A DNA stretch of 64,000 nt from Ovis canadensis (taxonomy: Eukaryota > Chordata > Mammalia > Artiodactyla > Bovidae), in contig NC_091247.1 of assembly GCF_042477335.2 (NCBI RefSeq), positions 6,346,501-6,410,500 on the forward strand. The letters run 5' to 3'. Below, piece by piece: positions 1 to 9,647 of this stretch. The notes below the pieces were generated by a model, which was given only the letters and a program-made list of their open reading frames with translations, was not told the DNA's origin and searched no databases. The number at the start of each line of letters is the position of its first letter. Position 1 is the first letter of the stretch. The translations under genes were made by a program, and so were the position numbers.

Positions 1-128
1 CCTAAGGCGCATGGCAGGCACACGTAACACATGGTCCTGGATGGCATCCTGAGACAGACTAGGGGAGATTTGAGGGAATCCGAATAAAGAATGGACTGCA
101 GTTAGCAATCATGTTTCAATATTGGGTT

Positions 129-322
129 GTTCAGTTCAGTCACTCAGTCGTGTCCGACTCTTTGTGACCCCATGGACTGCAGCACACCAGGCTTCCCTGT
201 CCATCACCAACTCCCAGAGGTTACTCAAACTCATGTCCATTGAGTCAGTGATGCCATCCAACCATCTCATCCTCTGTCGTCCCCTTCTCCTCCTGCCCTC
301 ACTTTTTCCCAGCATCAGTTGA
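129..322 (-). mobile_element. BovB (RTE) 3'-end fragment
   Basis: This is an antisense BovB 3' end: the cagttcagtcactcagtcg terminus followed by the conserved gatgccatccaaccatctc region. It is truncated after about 190 bp. Confidence 0.9.
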
Positions 323-469
323 GATAAATGCACCATCATAATGGAAGATGGTAATAACAGAAACAACTGGATGTCGGGTATGTGGGAACTGTTGTACTAT
401 CTCTGCAATAATTCTGTAAATTTAAAACTGTTCTAAAATGTAAAGTTCATTAAAAATTTTAAGCTGCAG

Positions 470-585
470 GGACTTCCTTGGTGGTCTACTGGTTTAAGAC
501 TCTGCGCTCCCCCTGCAGGGGTCACTGGTTTCATCCCTGGTCAGGGAACTAAGATCCTTCTGCACACTGTGGCAAAAGAGATAAA
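470..585 (+). mobile_element. CHR-2-type tRNA SINE
   Basis: The element begins gggacttccttggtggtc and has the B-box-like ggtttcatccctggtcaggg and aactaagatcc core typical of the family. It is short, with no clear tail. Confidence 0.85.
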
Positions 586-1053
586 AATTGAAGTGGCCAG
601 CTGTGAATGGATAAAGATGATACAGCGTACACACACAACAGAAAATTATTTGACCACAAGAAAGAAAGAAATCTTGCTGTTTGGGACAACTTGGATGGAC
701 CTTGAGGGCATCATGCTAAGTGAAATGAGTCAGATAGAGAAAGATAAATACTGTATGATCTCACTTATATAGAGAATCTAAAAAAAAAAAAAACCACCAA
801 AATTCATAGAAACAGAGAAAAGTGGTTTCCAGGAGTCAGGGAGTAGCAGAAATAAGGAGATGTTAGTCAAAGGGTACAAACTTCCAGTTATGAGATGAAT
901 TCCCAATTCAATTCTGGGAATTGAATGCAGAACATAGTAATTATCACTAATAATATTGTATTATGTACTTGAATATTGCCAAGAAAGTAGAGCACAAAAG
1001 TTCTCACCACAAAAAAGAAATGGCAATTATGTGACAAGTTGGAAGCATTAGCC

Positions 1054-1095
1054 GATGCTACGGTGGTGATGCTACGGTGGTGATGCTACGGTGGT
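1054..1095. repeat. Three perfect copies of a 14-mer
   Basis: GATGCTACGGTGGT is repeated three times head to tail without a mismatch, inside an L1 3'-end remnant. Perfect identity suggests a recent local expansion. Confidence 0.95.
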
Positions 1096-1699
1096 TATCA
1101 TTTTGCAATATACAAATGTACCCAATCAATACACTGGGCATTTTAAACTAACACAATATCATGTGTCAATTGCATTTCAATAAGGCTGGGGGTAAATTTT
1201 TTTTAAAGAATAGGAGGAAGGATTTGCCCCACTATGAACCCAAATAATGAATGCAGTGTCCCCCTGGCACAAGAACGGTCATACAACAGGACGGAATGGA
1301 AAGATAAATAATTGATATAAAGTAATTTTGGATAAAGACAGGATCCAAATGAATGAAAAAGAGGGGAATATCTGACACAATGTACCCTAACCATTATCTT
1401 GTTCTAGAAGAATCACATCAAGGTATTTTTTCATACCATATGCCGGTTTGTTTGTTTGTTTTAATCCCAGGTTTAAAAAGTAAACATAAAGAGAAAAAAA
1501 GAGAACAAATGAAAAAACCTAGAACAAACCACAAACATTAAAAGGTGAACAATCAGGAAAAATGCGACAACATACAAAACCATACAACAAAAAGCAATAA
1601 CATCATCAATATAAAGTCTTCATACTGACTAATAAGAAGACCACTAAAAATCTCAAACGGAAAAATGAGTAAAGGAAATGAAAATTTACCAAAGAAGAA

Positions 1700-1702
<3 letters not shown>

Positions 1703-1732
<30 letters not shown>
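1703..1732. repeat. (CA)n microsatellite
   Basis: A run of about 15 CA dinucleotides without interruption in an A-rich L1-like context. Confidence 0.95.
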
Positions 1733-1733
<1 letters not shown>

Positions 1734-1851
1734 GAAATCTAGTGAACACTTGAGAACTTACTGAAACTCACTAGCAATTGAAATCAGTAGAGATCATTCT
1801 CCATCTTTAGAATTAAGGGGAGGTGGAATATTATTATCCTAATCCCTAGGG

Positions 1852-2075
1852 CTGGGGGATTGCCAGGTGGCACTAGAGGTGAGGAATCTGCCTGTCAGTG
1901 GAGGAATGCAAGAGACTTGGGTTCAGTCTCGGGGTTTGGAAGATCCCCTGAAACAGGAAATGGCAACCCACTCTAGTGTTCTTGCTTAGAAAATTTAATG
2001 AAGCGAGGAGCCTGGCGGGCTACAGTCCATGGGGCCAAAAAGAGTCAGATGCGACTGAACACACACAAAAAAACA
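1852..2075 (+). mobile_element. Bov-tA SINE
   Basis: A tRNA-Glu-derived head (gccaggtggcactagaggtg) is joined to the BovA body, ending agatgcgactgaacacacac. It is diverged, so relatively old. Confidence 0.88.
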
Positions 2076-2110
2076 AAAATACAATGCCCCTTTCCAGTTT
2101 ATTAGCTGTC

Positions 2111-2325
2111 CAGGCTTCCTCAGTGGCTCAGCGGCAAAGAACCTGCCTGCCAATGCTGGAGACAAGGGTTTGATCCCTGGGTCATGAAGATTCCCTGGAG
2201 AAGGAAATGGCAACCCACTCCAGTATTCTTGCCTGGAAAATCCCATGGACAGAGGAGCCTGGCAGGTTACAGCCCATCGGGTTGCAAAGAGTCAGACAAG
2301 ACTGAGCATCTGAACACACACAGCA
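2111..2325 (+). mobile_element. Bov-tA SINE
   Basis: This copy is less diverged than the preceding one, with the full tRNA head (ggcttcctcagtggctcagc) and body ending gtcagacaagactgagcatc. Confidence 0.9.
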
Positions 2326-2329
2326 TACT

Positions 2330-2640
2330 ACGGTTGAGGGTAGCTGCTCTAAAACGGTCCCCTCGGATGCTTCTGGTAGAAGTTTAAACTTCCAAAACAT
2401 TTTGGAAAACAATTTGAAGAGTTTCCCGTGCTCCTCACCACCACCCCCGAGTATGTTTATATAATGACCTAGGAATTCTGCTTCCAAAACTTTAATCCAA
2501 TGAAAAAACCAATCAAAGATGCAGACAAAGATTTACACACCAGAGTGCTTTTTACGACATTTTAATAGAGAAAAACTGAAAACAACCTAAATTTCAGCCA
2601 AAAGAAAACCATTAGCAAAAGTCTAACTCTGCCATTTGGG
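2330..2640 (+). mobile_element. Degenerate L1-like 3' sequence
   Basis: Phrases such as aggaattctgcttcc, caaagatgcagacaaagat and aaaacaacctaaattt match old mammalian L1 3' sequence in order. A low-complexity T17/A10 stretch follows at 2,650-2,690. Confidence 0.5.
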
Positions 2641-2823
2641 AACATATCTTTTTTTTTTTTTTTTTCATGAAAAAAAAAACATTTCCAAAGCATAGGTTCT
2701 GGTTTATCTTGAAGCATGTGCCACCCAGAACCACTTGAAACTTGCCTCGCAAAGTGTGGTCTCTGGGGTTTAATGTAGAGGTTTCCTTTAGGAAGACCCT
2801 CCCAGTACACAGCCCTGGGACCT

Positions 2824-3052
2824 GAGTGAGTGAGTGAGTGAGTGAGTGAGTGAAAGTCACTCAGTCGCTTCTGACTCTTTGCAACCCCGTGGGCTGTAGC
2901 CTATCAAGCTCCTCTGTCCATGGAATCCTCCAGGCCAGAATACTGGAGTGGGTAGCCATTCCCTTCTCCAAGGGAATCTTCCCAACCCAGGGATCAAACC
3001 CAGGTCTCCCACATTGCAGGCAGATTCTTTACTGTTTGAGCTAGCAGGGAAC
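2824..3052 (-). mobile_element. Bov-tA SINE with (GAGT)n
   Basis: A seven-copy GAGT run (2,824-2,851) merges into an antisense Bov-tA that ends at gagctagcaggga. The microsatellite sits at the element's 3' tail, where tail-derived repeats commonly grow. Confidence 0.9.
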
Positions 3053-3295
3053 TGTCAGCTATAACCCCAATCTCTCAGCCCCACTTCCACCAAAGGGAAT
3101 TCCACTGGCCGAGTCAAAAGACACAGCCTAACCTAAACCCCAGCTCCAATCCTTGCTCAGAAACACTCAGTGTCTGCTCAAAGCCCATAAAAGGAGATCT
3201 AAGAGTCCTCAGTTCCACAGTCATAGTGCAATGGAGCAGGACACTATGGTCCTTGCCCCCCCACCCCCGCCCATGTCCTCTGCCTGCCTTTTTTC

Positions 3296-3908
3296 TGTGG
3301 AAAAAGGTTAGTCAAAGAATAAGTTTAATCAGAGAAGTGTGAATATGCAGAAATAAGGGGAACCAGTCAAAGGAGACCGAATAATAATAATGTGCTCATC
3401 AAGGATAGTCGGAGACCTTTGGTTCCTTCTCAAAGTCTCTAGATAATTTTCTGAGCCATATCCTGGGAGCTGTCTTGTAGATATTGAAACCCCCACCAGG
3501 TGGAGAAGTTAACTACATGATGACCAGTCTGTAGCCATGACTCAAGCTGCCCCAATTCTGAGAATGTGCCTCCAAGAAATGGCAACAGACCAACCCTGGA
3601 ACTGAAGATTAACCGTACCCAAAACAACCAAGATGATGCTGGTCAGACCACGGATGACCAGTTTCAAGATGACTGTCAGAGCCGACTGTGCTCTTTCTGC
3701 ATGCAGCCCCTCCCTCCGTCTACAAAAGCTCTTCTCCAGTGACTGTCCGTGGTGGTTGGGGGTGGAGGGGTGTCGACCTCTGGACGGACGTCCACCCTCC
3801 CCCACCCAGTTGCCAGCATCTGAAATAAAGCAAACCTTCCTTTCCACCAACCCAGCCTGTTCATTGGCTTTTGAGCAGCAAGCAGCCAGACCCTACCTTT
3901 CACTAACA
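3296..3908 (+). mobile_element. Solo LTR of an endogenous retrovirus (BTLTR1-like, ERVK)
   Basis: The sequence begins TGTGGAAAAAGG and ends near ...CTAACAACA, giving TG...CA ends. It has a TATA-like box (tctacaaaagc, about 3719), an AATAAA at 3824-3829 and a U5 end with attggcttttgagcagc. I associate these features with the bovine BTLTR1 family. No gag, pol or env sequence is attached, so it is a solo LTR. No clean target duplication was found at the chosen ends, which may be a base or two off. Confidence 0.75.
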
Positions 3909-4084
3909 ACAGCCTGGACCAATCTCACCTCTCCCGGCTGCCCCATCTCAACCCTCCTGCACCCAGGCTCCACATCCACAGACACCTGCCCCAGCATGTC
4001 AACCACCACTCAGCGAGCTCCATGTGTTTAGGAAGACCTCCATCCCTCTGCATCCCTGGCACCTAGCATCCCCCAGCAGGTCAA

Positions 4085-4315
4085 TTTCCCTTCGTCTTCC
4101 TCAGGTCCTGCTCCAATGCTGCTTCCTCAGAGAGCCTTTGATGAGTCCCCTCCCACACTAACCAACAGTCAGGAGCCGTCAGGAGGGATACCTGCTACCC
4201 TCTGCCCATCTTGTCACCAGCAGGCTGCTGGCTCCTTGGCGTGAACCCTGCCTGCTTCACACTGAGAGCTTCACAAGACTGTGCATACAGCAAGGGCTCA
4301 ATAAACACTGAGGTT
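4085..4315 (+). mobile_element. L2-like LINE remnant
   Basis: This old sequence has the characteristic L2 3' end phrase agggctcaataaacactg at 4,293-4,310, preceded by a diverged body. Family level only. Confidence 0.5.
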
Positions 4316-4604
4316 CCCCCTCCACTGGACCTGGGGTGTCTGTAGGGAGCATGGTTTGGGAAGCAGAGATGGGAAAGGGGGATGGGATTTTTTTGCTTTG
4401 CAGAAGATGGAGTGAAGGTTAGAGGGTCACGCATGCACTCAGCATCCAGAGAGGAGAGCTTGGGGGTGGAACGAGGGCTTCAAGAAGACGATGGCCAGAG
4501 AGGGGACGGTGAAGACACTATGGAGCCCAGGACACTGTATCCACTTCCAACAGGCTGCTCTCCTGCCCGCCAGTGGAGCAAGCATTTTAGAGACAAATAT
4601 GGGT

Positions 4605-4725
4605 TATTGTTGTTCAATCATTCAGGCATGTCCAACTCCTTGTGACCGCATGGAACTGCAGCACACCAGGCTTCCCTGCCCTTCACCATCTCCCTGAGTC
4701 TGCTCAAACTCATGTTCACTGCATC
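4605..4725 (-). mobile_element. BovB 3'-end fragment
   Basis: Antisense BovB terminus beginning ttattgttgttcaatcattc, truncated at about 120 bp. Confidence 0.85.
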
Positions 4726-5789
4726 AATCAGAAATTATGCCAGCCTGGCAGGTGGCTTTGGGGACGTCCTGTCTGTGTCCAGAGCCTTAGTCTCTCCAAT
4801 TGTAAGAGTAAGGGTGGATTAAATGGTCGCTAAGCCCTTTCAATGCATTATCTTTGGAAGCACAAAAATGACCCAGAAAGGGAATGAGAAAGTTAGGGGG
4901 ACAGAGGATGAGCTGTTTGAGCTGAAGCCCCCAGAACACACCGCACACCCCATGATGTCACAATTCCCCTAACCTTGCTCTTTCCTGACTTCCAGGTGGG
5001 AGCCAAGCTTCTGCTGTTCCCAGAAATCTTTCTAGACCCCTGGCTTCTGGGCTGTGAGCTGCAGAGCTTTACAGAGCCCAGAGCTCCAGGATGCGGAGGG
5101 ACTCCACACTCAGCCTGAGGGCTGTAAGAGATTATGTCACACCCTCCCTTACCTGGCTTTTCAAAAATCTCTAATGATGCTGTGATTAATCAAGGAAAAC
5201 AGGGCTTCTAACAGGGCTTCCTAGCTCATCCAGACTTGGGTGCATTTCCTCCTAACAAGAACACTTTGTAGTACAATTCTGCAAAAAACTCTGCTATTTT
5301 TAGTTTAGTTTTTGGCTTTAGAAAGCTATGCTTCTGAATAGGGAGGTGCCTAATGGAGAGATACGGCAAAACTGTGTAAAATTAATCTTGGGATCTGAGT
5401 GGTGGGCAGACAGGTGTTCATGTATTTCTTTTTCTCCCTATGTTACTGTAAGTCTGAAGTTTTTCACCAAAAATGTTGGAGAACGAGCAGTCCTGCCACT
5501 TCCAAGGTTGGGAGTCTGAGCGCACAGCTCCCCAGCTGTTTGCCTTGAAACTGCCCACAGCGGGGTCTCCCAGGAGCCTTTCAAGGGCATGGCCTTAACC
5601 CTGAGCTGAAAGGTAGGGGCGAGGTGCTGCCCGCAGGGGAGAGAGGGTGACGTGGGGGTAGGGGGGTGCTGGCAGTGAGGGGTAGGTGGATGCCACTTGG
5701 CTGCTGCTTTTCTCTCGAGAACAGGTGAGGGGCAATATGCAGCGTTTGGCCCCCGAATCCCACGATAGAGCCAAGTCTAAGAACTACCA
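4726..5789. other. Unique sequence, no gene seen
   Basis: It is moderately GC-rich with no recognised repeat, exon or RNA. Frames up to 129 codons at its right edge come from CpG-island composition. Confidence 0.6.
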
Positions 5790-6920
5790 CAGGGCAAATC
5801 CAGCGGAGGCGCGCGCGGGCCAGGCCCTGGACACCAAGGCCCCAGTTCAACATCTCAGCGAGCCTGGGAGGTGGTTCTCACCCTGTGATGCTCCGGGAGG
5901 AAGGTTATTTGCTGAAGCCGCACAGTCGCACAGCGCGGCTTTTGAAGGTAGTGCGCGCGCCTCTGCATCACCCACCCGACTACGCGGGCGGGAAGGCGCG
6001 GGAGAAGGGGAGATCAGGTTCGGGTTGCGGGTAGGGGGCTGGGAGAGGACGCAGCGTCTGCGAGGCCTGCCCTAGGTGCAGAGCGGATGTGTGGAGAAGG
6101 CGCCCCTGCCGGGCCGCAGTGCAACCCGCGGGCGTTCAGTGCGCCCCGGGCGCAGGGCGGGCGGGTGAGCGCACGGAGCCAGGGCGCCAGGCCGGGGGCG
6201 CGGGGGGCGCTACCTGGGTCGTGGAAGGGCACCAGCGCGTAGTTGGCGATGACGCGGCTGCCGCGGCTCAGGCTGTGCTCCAGAATGCGCGAGGCGCCGT
6301 CCATCACCTGCATCAGGTCGTCCCACATGGAGCCGGTGACGTCGAAGACGATGGCCAGGGTGGCGCCCCCCGTGGTAAGGGGCAGCGCCGTCCCGGGCTC
6401 GCCGACCACCGCCGCCGTGGCCGCGGAGACCGCCAGCAGCAGCCGCAGGAGCGGCGCCCGGGGCCTCATGCTGAGCGCGGTCGAGGGGCCGCGGCTGCCG
6501 CGGTGGAGGCTCGCGGGTCCTGTGGAGCGCGACCGCCCTGGTGCACCCAGCGGCCACCCGACGAGCGCTGCAGCCGGCCCCTCGCTCCGTCGCGCTGCGG
6601 CCGGTGCGCGCGGGACCTGTGTTTGCGGCGGGGTCCCCCTGCTGGGAGCCCGAGGCGGGTCCTAGAGCCCACCCCGTTCAGGGTCACGGGCCCGCCTCCT
6701 CGGCTCCCCCCACCGTGACTCAAACTTTCCCGGCCCCACTGCTCCGCCGTCCAGACCCGAGGTTAGAGGAGGACGCGGGGCGGACGGCAGAAGGGAGCTG
6801 GGGCCCGGCCAAGGCGGCGAGGGACGGGGACGCGCGGAACCCACTGGACACCTGCGCCTCCCGCCGACCGCGCACCCCGCTGAGGGGGGCAGGAGCGGAG
6901 TGGGGACCGCGCGTCCCCTG
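5790..6920. promoter_or_regulatory. CpG island over the HMCN2 start
   Basis: CpG dinucleotides are abundant (runs such as gcgcgcgcg and ccgcggctgccgcgg) against a CpG-poor surrounding. The island spans the 5' flank, the first coding exon and the start of intron 1. GC-box-like CCCGCC motifs occur upstream of the ATG, and no TATA box is obvious, which suits a TATA-less CpG promoter reading leftwards. The transcription start cannot be placed by eye and probably lies within about 6,480-6,900. Boundaries are visual estimates. Confidence 0.8.
6214..6469 (-). CDS. HMCN2: HMCN2 exon 1, coding part (residues 1-85)
   Basis: Hemicentin-2 is a very large secreted extracellular-matrix protein with an N-terminal VWA domain, many Ig repeats and EGF domains. 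This exon gives residues 1-85 plus one base. A hydrophobic signal peptide (about 1-23, [18 protein letters not shown]) is followed by a spacer and the start of the VWA domain ([13 protein letters not shown]), whose MIDAS motif has D43, T45 and S47. It continues to YALVPFHDP, strongly like hemicentins. The ATG at 6469-6467 has A at -3. The exon ends CCCAG|GTAGCG in phase 1, with GT at 6213-6212, as expected for the following Asp codon. I found no second exon in 1-6,213, so intron 1 runs off the window. HMCN1 is less likely because the leader and the tryptophan in TGSMWDD match HMCN2. Confidence 0.93.
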
Positions 6921-7187
6921 CCCTGGAGGTCTGCCCACGGCCCTAGCTTTTGTGGCTCCCTGCACCCAATCCCCTAAAAACTCTCCGAGAGGCAGACACA
7001 CACGCAAACACACACACGCACAAAATGCAACTCCCTTTCTTTCCACAGGGATGTGTGCTTCCCAGTTATCGTCTATTAGGACGGTTAATACAATCAACCC
7101 ACGAAAGCTGAGCAGCAACTACGTTGCTAAGCCTTATCACGTAGTTACTATTTCCTCAGGGGCTGGCTGCAACCCGGGAGGGAGGCA

Positions 7188-7885
7188 TTCAGTTCAGTTC
7201 AGTTCAGTTCAGTCGCTCAGTCGTGTCCGACTCTTTGCGACCCCATGAATTGCAGCACGCCAGGCAATGGCACCCCACTCCGGTACTCTTGCCTGGAAAA
7301 TCCCATGGATGGAGGAGCCTGGTGGGCTGCAGTCCATGCGGTCTCGAAGAGTCGGACAGGACTGAGAGACTTCACTTTCACTTTTCACTTGCATGCATTG
7401 GAGAAGGAAATGGCAACCCACTCTAGCGTTCTTGACTGGAGAATCCCAGGGACAGGGGAGCCTGGTGGGCTGCCATCTATGGGGTCACACAGAGTTGGAC
7501 ACGACTGAAGTGACTTAGCAGCAGCAGCAGCAGGCCTCCCTGTCCATCACCAACTCTCAAACTCACGTCCATCGAGTCAGTGATGCCATCCAGCCATCTC
7601 ATCCTCGGTCATCCCCTTCTCCTCCTGCCCCCAATCCCTCCAGCATCAGAGTCTTTCCAATGAGTCAGCTCTTCACATGAGGTGGCCAAAGTACTGGAGT
7701 TTCAGCTTTAGCATCATTCCTTCCAAAGAACACCTAGGGCTGATCTCCTTTACAATGGACTGGTTAGATCTCCTTGCAGTCCAAGGAACTCTCAAGAGTC
7801 TTCTCCAACACCACAATTCAAAAGCATCAATTCTTCGGTGCTCAGCTTTCTTCACAGTCCAACTCTCACATCCATACATTAACAG
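7188..7885 (-). mobile_element. BovB 3' fragment split by a Bov-A2
   Basis: Antisense BovB runs 7188-7264, stops at cacgccaggc and resumes at caggcctccctg (about 7533), continuing to the ccaactctcacatccatac region. The intervening piece is a complete Bov-A2, so BovB is the older element. It starts with four cagtt copies. It lies about 270 bp upstream of the CpG island. Confidence 0.92.
7265..7534 (+). mobile_element. Bov-A2 dimeric SINE nested in BovB
   Basis: Two BovA units joined at gcatgcattggagaagg, ending in a (CAG)n tail. The BovB target motif CAGGC is present on both sides, a short target duplication. Confidence 0.92.
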
Positions 7886-8015
7886 AACCCATTTTACAGA
7901 TGAGTAAAGGGAAGCCCAGTCGTTTGCCTCAAAATCACTCAGCTCTCAAATAGCAGAGACTCGACTAGAAGGATCCCAAACCCCCTGGGCTCTGCTGCCT
8001 CTGCTAAGCATTATA
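7886..8015 (+). mobile_element. MIR SINE remnant
   Basis: The core begins cattttacagatgagtaaag and runs into the MIR tail region with ctcagctctcaaatagcaga. Confidence 0.6.
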
Positions 8016-8385
8016 AGACACTGTCCATAGGTCATCTGATGACTCCAGGTGGTGGGGCTATCCCTCTGCCCACCAGTCTTGCTGGCTCCCACAGGAGGGT
8101 TCTGGGACACAAGTGAGATCCTCGTGGTGCTGTCTGGGTCCCTGTGGCCATCCTTTCCCAGACAGGGCTTCCTCCCACCACCTGGAGAGAATTGGGGCCC
8201 CACCACTGCTAACCCCATGCTGTGCTCTCACGGCTTCTTAATATACCTCTCTCCTGACTGGCCCATGAGTCCTTTGAGGGCAGGAATGCATCTTGGTTCC
8301 CCAGATCAGCCTCCCCCACCCCAGTTCCCAGCCTGGTCTCTGGCTCATGGTGGGGATTCACTCAATATCGACTGACTAAATAAAG

Positions 8386-8575
8386 GACTTCCCAGGTGGC
8401 TCAGTGGTAGAGAATCTGTCTGCCAATGCAGAAGATGCAGGCTCCATCCCTGGGTCAGGAAGATTCCCTGGAGAAGGAAATGGCCACCGCCTCCAGTATC
8501 CTTCCCTGGGAAATCCCATGGACAGAGGACCCTGACGGGCTACAGTCCATGGCGTCATAAAAGAGTCACACACCA
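8386..8575 (+). mobile_element. Bov-tA SINE
   Basis: Full head ggacttcccaggtggctcag and body; it ends directly against an oppositely oriented Bov-A2. Confidence 0.92.
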
Positions 8576-8576
8576 C

Positions 8577-8860
8577 TGCTGCTGCTAAGTCGCCTCAGTC
8601 GTGTCCGACTCTGTGACCCCACAGACGGCAGCCCACCAGGCTCCCCTGTCCCTGGGATTCTCCAGTCAAGAACGCTAGAGTGGGTTGCCATTGCTTTCTC
8701 CAATGCATGAAAGTGAAAAGTGAGAGTGAAGTCACTCAGCCATGTTCAACTCTTAGCGACCGGATGGACTGCAGCCTACCCGATGGCTCCTCCATCCAAG
8801 GGATTCTCCAGGCAAGAGTACTGGAGTGGGTTGCCATTGCCTTTTCCAACTTAGCAGCTA
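8577..8860 (-). mobile_element. Bov-A2 dimeric SINE
   Basis: An antisense dimer from tgctgctaagtcgcctcag to gggttgccattgcctttt. Tail to tail with the preceding Bov-tA, the two form a large inverted arrangement of related BovA units. Confidence 0.92.
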
Positions 8861-9407
8861 AACAATAAAATAAAGGAGAAACAGCTTTCGTGGGCCTGCC
8901 TGGTTTGGAGCGCCATGGGAGGGAGCCATAGTTCTCTCACTTTTCAGTGCCTCCCCTGAGAACATCATGCTCCCAGGACAGGCACAGGCAGCCCCACGGA
9001 CCTGACGGAAGGTTCTGGTCTGTATGTGGGGCATGGTGGTAGATTTCTCCAGACCCTGCCCTTTTGGAGTGCTGAACCAGGAAGATGCTCCCCTCCCCCA
9101 CTTCTCCTTGTAACATCTCCTTGCCCCCTCCATCTCAGCTCAGACCCCAGCTCTGAGGTTACCTCAGCACCTTGCTCTGTGACCCCAGAGCCCCTGTCTG
9201 ACCTCTTGTCCTAGCACTGCCTACTGGTATCACCAGTGTCATCCCTGCTCCTCCCACCCCTACTGTGAGCTCCGTGGCAGCAGAGACCCTGTACCTGCAC
9301 ATGCTAGGCACCCAGGGAAGGTTTGCCACCTAAATGGGCCAGCGGGTATCAGGGAGGCCCAGTGGCTGGGCGCTGGCCATGGGAAGGAAAGCGACACATA
9401 TCCTCAG

Positions 9408-9647
9408 GGACTCAGTTCTAGACCAGGGCTAGACCAGGAGGACTCAGTTCTAGACCAGGGCTAGACAGGAGGACTCAGTTCTAGACCAGGGCTAGACCAG
9501 GGGGACTCAGTTCTAGACCAGGGCTAGACCAGGGGGACTCAGTTCTAGACCAGGGCTAGACCAGGGGGACTCAGTTCCAAACCAGGGCTAGACCAGGGGG
9601 ACTCAGTTCTAAACCAGGGCTAGACCAGGAGGACTTAATTCTAGACT
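9408..9647. repeat. 32-bp minisatellite, about 7.5 copies
   Basis: Units begin GGACTCAGTT at 9408, 9440, 9471, 9503, 9535, 9567, 9599 and 9631. The spacing is 32 bp except for one 31-bp unit. Each unit contains CTAGACCAGGG followed by its near copy GCTAGACCAGG, so the unit itself arose from an 11-bp doubling. Copies differ by one to three bases, and the last is partial. It is intergenic, about 2.9 kb upstream of the HMCN2 start. It is a likely VNTR, and there is no coding frame through it. Confidence 0.95.

Larger units (their letters stand above)
595..1800 (+). mobile_element. Degenerate L1 3' fragments
   Basis: The core at 690-830 reads like an old L1 3' end (atgctaagtgaaatgagtcag, tgtatgatctcacttatat, then a poly-A run). 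The A-rich sequence to 1,800 has phrases of a degraded L1 ORF2 end. The exact family and joins are unclear. Confidence 0.6.
1..6213 (-). other. HMCN2: HMCN2 intron 1 (partial)
   Basis: This is sequence downstream of the HMCN2 exon 1 donor. No frame resembles the rest of the VWA domain or an Ig repeat. Contents are BovB, SINE, L1, LTR and L2 fragments listed separately. Unique stretches at 4,726-5,780 and 3,910-4,080 hold nothing I recognise. Confidence 0.75.

Noticed and set aside
1..6213. HMCN2 exon 2 (continuation of the VWA domain)
   Set aside because: No minus-strand frame shows the expected continuation after HDP; the exon must lie outside the window.
6541..6960. Bidirectional promoter with a plus-strand partner gene
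   Set aside because: No plus-strand exon with plausible splice sites or homology follows within the next several kb; only SINE and BovB sequence does.
6089..7248. Long plus-strand frames (up to 235 codons) across the CpG island
   Set aside because: They run opposite HMCN2 exon 1, are Arg/Pro/Ala-rich shadows of CpG composition, and extend into a BovB.
9408..9647. CRISPR-like array of direct repeats
   Set aside because: Repeats are contiguous with no spacers, in a mammalian genome: a minisatellite.
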